NCBI GenBank assembly: GCA_022402505.1
Contig: JAKRSE010000312.1
Span: forward strand, 1-8,873
Source: Fimbriimonadaceae bacterium
Lineage (GTDB): Bacteria > Armatimonadota > Fimbriimonadia > Fimbriimonadales > Fimbriimonadaceae
Direction of reading: 5' to 3'
DNA: 8,873 bases
The notes under the pieces were generated by a model. The model had not been told where the DNA came from. It searched no databases and was given only the letters and a program-made list of their open reading frames with translations. The translations under genes and the position numbers were made by a program. Below are positions 6,927 through 8,873 of this stretch, piece by piece (positions within the stretch are counted from its first letter, which is position 1; each line of letters opens with the position of its first letter).

Positions 6927-7475
6927 TCAGCAGGCTTCTTCGGCGCGGAGCTCGGGCCGGAATCCGCTGAAGACGGGGAGGTAGAGGCTCCAGTCGTCGA
7001 TCTGGATCGCACGGATGTACTGCTGAAGCGAGAGATACGGGATGAACTTCGGCCGTCGCGGCTCGGTCTTCAGCTTCATGTTGGCCTGTCGCGGGGTCTT
7101 GTCACCCTTCTTCAGGTTGCAGCGGCGGCAGCAGGCGACCAGGTTCTCCCAGGTGTGCGGCCCGCCCATCCACCGGGGAACGACGTGGTCGATGGTCAGA
7201 TCGCGGGTGCTGCCGCAGTATTGGCAGCAGTAGCCGTCGCGGGCGAGGATGGAGTGGCGCGAGAGGCGGAGGGTCGGCAGGGGACGCCGGACCTGATAGC
7301 GCATTCTGACCACGGAAGGGGCCGGGTGGAGTCCGGCGGCGGTCCGGATCGGCGCCTCCTTCTCGTGCACCAGGTCGGCCTTGCCGCTGGAGAGCAGGCT
7401 GATCGCCCGGCGGCAATCGCAGACGTTCAGCGGTTCATAGTTGGCGTTCAGCAGGAGGACGTCGTGGCGGTTCAT
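6927..7475 (-). CDS. HNH endonuclease-domain protein
   Basis: 182 residues. The N-terminus MNRHDVLLLNANYEPLNVC, followed by a region where LLSSGKADL is recognisable, is the conserved start of a widespread chromosomal HNH family found in Armatimonadota, Cyanobacteria, Actinomycetota and Deinococcota. The HNH core follows: CQYC zinc ligands (84-87), TIDHVVPR with the catalytic Asp96-His97, ENLVACC with Asn111, and CRRC zinc ligands (116-119). This is a beta-beta-alpha-metal nuclease core expected to nick or cleave DNA; the biological target of the family is unknown. ATG 7475 is chosen because GGGAGG lies seven bases upstream and the family homology begins there. An in-frame extension to 7610 is low-complexity and overlaps the leader hairpin. 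The start overlaps the stop of a 60-codon upstream frame as ATGA. Confidence 0.9.
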   Translation of the reverse strand: MNRHDVLLLNANYEPLNVCDCRRAISLLSSGKADLVHEKEAPIRTAAGLHPAPSVVRMRYQVRRPLPTLRLSRHSILARDGYCCQYCGSTRDLTIDHVVPRWMGGPHTWENLVACCRRCNLKKGDKTPRQANMKLKTEPRRPKFIPYLSLQQYIRAIQIDDWSLYLPVFSGFRPELRAEEAC

Positions 7476-7654
7476 GCTCGAGCCTCCCGGCAGCGGATGG
7501 TCACGGCCGACGGGCGGAAACCCGGCCGGCTGAAACGACGGAGGCTCACGACCAACCGGCCGTGAGCCTCCCTGCCAGGCGAGTCCTCCCGCCCGGGTAT
7601 CACGTCGCACCAGCTGGGAAGCCAGCGCGCCTCCTTGGATTGGATGCAGTTCAT
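7472..7654 (-). CDS. Possible 60-residue upstream ORF coupled to the HNH gene
   Basis: ATG 7654 follows a strong Shine-Dalgarno sequence, GGAGGAG (7661-7667), with a six-base spacer. The frame runs 60 codons (MNCIQSKEARWLPSWCDVIP...) and ends with TGA overlapping the HNH start as ATGA. G or C at the third position of roughly 80% of codons fits coding sequence. The product is basic in its second half (VVSLRRFSRPGFRP) and has three cysteines; I recognise no family. It spans the leader hairpin, so its translation could matter mainly as a regulatory event, through opening of the RNA and coupling, rather than through its peptide. It could equally be an untranslated leader that happens to be open. 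Confidence 0.45.
   Translation of the reverse strand: MNCIQSKEARWLPSWCDVIPGREDSPGREAHGRLVVSLRRFSRPGFRPSAVTIRCREARA
7480..7487 (-). promoter_or_regulatory. HNH ribosome-binding site, complementary to the leader hairpin
   Basis: The transcript reads GGAGGCUC here, ending four bases before the HNH ATG, so it contains the Shine-Dalgarno sequence. It is an 8-base direct copy of the start of the hairpin's 5' arm (7571 to 7564). It can therefore pair with the 3' arm (GAGCCUCC, 7547 to 7540), with one further G-U pair. Pairing would hide the ribosome-binding site. Confidence 0.45.
7540..7571 (-). repeat. Strong inverted repeat in the HNH leader
   Basis: GGAGGCTCACG (7540-7550) and CGTGAGCCTCC (7561-7571) are perfect 11-base inverted repeats with a 10-base centre. 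In the leftward transcript the stem extends by G-U, C-G and C-G pairs to 14 bp, closed by a GGUU tetraloop. In the rightward transcript the first of those pairs is an A-C mismatch, which suggests the leftward RNA is the structured one. There is no T run after it, so it is not a normal intrinsic terminator. Confidence 0.75.
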
Positions 7655-7841
7655 CAGCAACTCCTCCACCCTATACAAACGTCTGAATCGCGCGGGAAGG
7701 ACCGGATTTTCCACAAGATTCACCGCAATTTCCTCAGGGCCGCTGGGGCCAAATTCTCAGCCGCTTGGGTACCATGAACCTGTGCGAGATGCGAGGGTGA
7801 AAGGGACTTTGCCCAGGATGTCGCTCCCAAGGAAGGGTTGA
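7655..7841. promoter_or_regulatory. Divergent intergenic region between the HNH cluster and murA
   Basis: This 187-bp stretch lies between two genes read outwards and is more AT-rich than its surroundings, so promoters for both sides should be here. No convincing -35/-10 pair is visible. TATAGG (7670-7675, minus strand) is too close to the Shine-Dalgarno sequence of the 60-codon ORF to act as its -10 box. TACCAT (7770-7775, plus strand) is a weak -10 candidate for murA and lacks a -35 partner. The murA Shine-Dalgarno sequence AAGGAAGGG is at 7829-7837. Confidence 0.4.
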
Positions 7842-8873
7842 ATGAACACCGTGTTTCTGATCAGGGGAGGCCACAGGCTGACCGGCACCATCAAATGTCC
7901 GGCCAGCAAGAATGCGGCCCTCGCCATTCTTTCCGCCGCCCTGCTGGTGGATGGGATTCTGGAGCTTGAGGATCTGCCTCAAATTTCCGACGTGCGCGTG
8001 AAGCTGGCGATGCTTCGCGACTTCGGCGCGACCGTCGAAGTCGAAGGGAACATCGTCCGGATCGACTGCCGCTCGCTGACCTGGAAGGGGGCCAATTCGG
8101 ACCGATTCCAGGCGATCCGCACCGGCTTCTACCTGATCGGCCCGATGCTCGGCCGCTTCGGCCAGGCCGAGATTCCGCTCCCCGGAGGCTGCAACATCGG
8201 CGTCCGCCCGGTGGACTACCACCTGGAAGGGCTCAAACGGATGCACGCCGAGGTCTGGATCGACCGCGATCGCGGCGTCTACCGAGCCGAGGCTCAGGGC
8301 CTCAGTGCGGCCGAGATTCAGCTTCCGTTCCCCAGCGCAGGGGCCACCCAGCACTTGATGACCACGGCGATCATGGCCAAGGGCATCACGACGATCCGGA
8401 ACGCCGCCATCGAACCGGAGGTCGTCCAGCTGGCCGACTTCCTCAAGTCCTGCGGCGCCAAGATCGTCGGAGCCGGAACCTCCACCGTGGAGATCACCGG
8501 AACCGGCCTGCTGCGCGGTTCGCGACACCGTGTCCCCGCCGACCGGATTCAGGCGGCCACCTATCTGATCGCCGGAGCCATCACGAAGGGCGATGTGAAG
8601 GTGACCGGGCTCGTGCCGGACGACAGCGCGTCCGTGGTCGATGCCCTGCGCCAGGCCGGCGTCAACATCGAAGCCGACGGCGAATCGATCCGCGCCTGGA
8701 TCGACCGGGCCCCCGAGGCTCTTCCGGAGCTGCGCACCATGCCGCATCCCGGGTTCCCGACCGACGTTCAGCAGCCCTTCGGCGCCCTGATGTGCCTGGC
8801 TCACGGGACGACGAACGTGGTTGAGACGATTTACGAACGGCGTCACGGTCATGTGGCCGAGCTAGATCGGAAG
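7842..8873 (+). CDS. murA: UDP-N-acetylglucosamine 1-carboxyvinyltransferase, C-terminus cut off
   Basis: The first 344 codons are present; the usual length is about 420. MurA transfers enolpyruvate from phosphoenolpyruvate to UDP-GlcNAc, the first committed step of peptidoglycan synthesis, in the cytosol. Visible signatures are PASKNAAL with Lys23-Asn24 (E. coli Lys22-Asn23), LPGGCNIGVRPVDYHL with the catalytic Cys117 (E. coli Cys115) and Arg122, and PHPGFPTDVQQPF with Asp308 (E. coli Asp305). The frame runs off the window in ETIYERRHGHVAEL, the conserved block beyond it. The catalytic Cys, rather than Asp, predicts sensitivity to fosfomycin by family knowledge. ATG 7842 follows AAGGAAGGG and gives a normal N-terminus. 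No second gene is joined to it upstream. Whether it is the only MurA paralogue cannot be told from here. Confidence 0.97.
   Translation, partial: MNTVFLIRGGHRLTGTIKCPASKNAALAILSAALLVDGILELEDLPQISDVRVKLAMLRDFGATVEVEGNIVRIDCRSLTWKGANSDRFQAIRTGFYLIGPMLGRFGQAEIPLPGGCNIGVRPVDYHLEGLKRMHAEVWIDRDRGVYRAEAQGLSAAEIQLPFPSAGATQHLMTTAIMAKGITTIRNAAIEPEVVQLADFLKSCGAKIVGAGTSTVEITGTGLLRGSRHRVPADRIQAATYLIAGAITKGDVKVTGLVPDDSASVVDALRQAGVNIEADGESIRAWIDRAPEALPELRTMPHPGFPTDVQQPFGALMCLAHGTTNVVETIYERRHGHVAELDRK

Noticed and set aside
7635..7841. 68-codon plus-strand frame from TTG 7635 ending directly before the murA ATG
   Set aside because: Third positions are poor in G/C compared with real genes here, the start is weak, and it is antisense to the 60-codon ORF; abutting the ATG is probably chance.
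7734..8852. 372-codon open frame on the minus strand
   Set aside because: Antisense to murA, which has all its catalytic residues; the antisense product has no family features.
1..8873. tRNA, rRNA, SRP RNA, CRISPR arrays, insertion sequences, phage genes
   Set aside because: I looked for T-arm GGTTCGA-like boxes, the SRP GGAAGGAAGCAG-type loop, regularly spaced repeats and transposase or integrase motifs, and found none.

Overview
The window is about 65% GC bacterial DNA and is densely coded. It holds one gene cut off at the left edge, one cut off at the right edge, and eight to ten intact genes between them. I see no rRNA, tRNA, CRISPR array, transposase or prophage gene. The planctomycete-type cytochrome/DUF1552 pair, an HNH protein with the N-terminus MNRHDVLLLNANYEPLNVC, and murA fit Armatimonadota, with Acidobacteriota, Planctomycetota or Verrucomicrobiota as alternatives. 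The phylum is only a tentative inference, since no marker gene settles it.

Left part (1-482): the N-terminal 130 residues of a COG0523/CobW metallochaperone GTPase, read leftwards. A perfect 15-bp palindrome lies directly against its start and is a good candidate for a Zur/Fur-type operator.

Centre-left (483-4704): a rightward, translationally coupled operon. It encodes a secreted di-haem DUF1587/1595/1592/1588/1585 protein, a Tat-type DUF1552 protein, and a GNAT acetyltransferase that seems to start at CTG. Each junction overlaps by 4 nt. A short structured stretch without a secure gene follows (4705-4880). Next come a possible 34-residue single-pass membrane peptide and a 153-residue membrane-anchored protein of unknown function, again overlapping by 4 nt.

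Centre-right (5447-7654): a leftward cluster, listed here in transcription order. It has a 60-codon upstream ORF, an HNH endonuclease-like protein, a secreted YbjN-domain protein, a lone receiver-like protein and a DinB-fold protein. The leader in front of the HNH gene contains a strong hairpin. The 3' arm of that hairpin is also complementary to the HNH ribosome-binding site, so this is the most interesting regulatory candidate in the window.

Right edge (7842-8873): the first 344 codons of murA, transcribed rightwards and divergent from the HNH cluster. Most of the window is ordinary chromosome. The points worth a second look are the HNH leader, the palindrome at the COG0523 gene, the CTG start, and the small membrane gene pair. 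I do not see convincing evidence of a wholly new multi-gene system.
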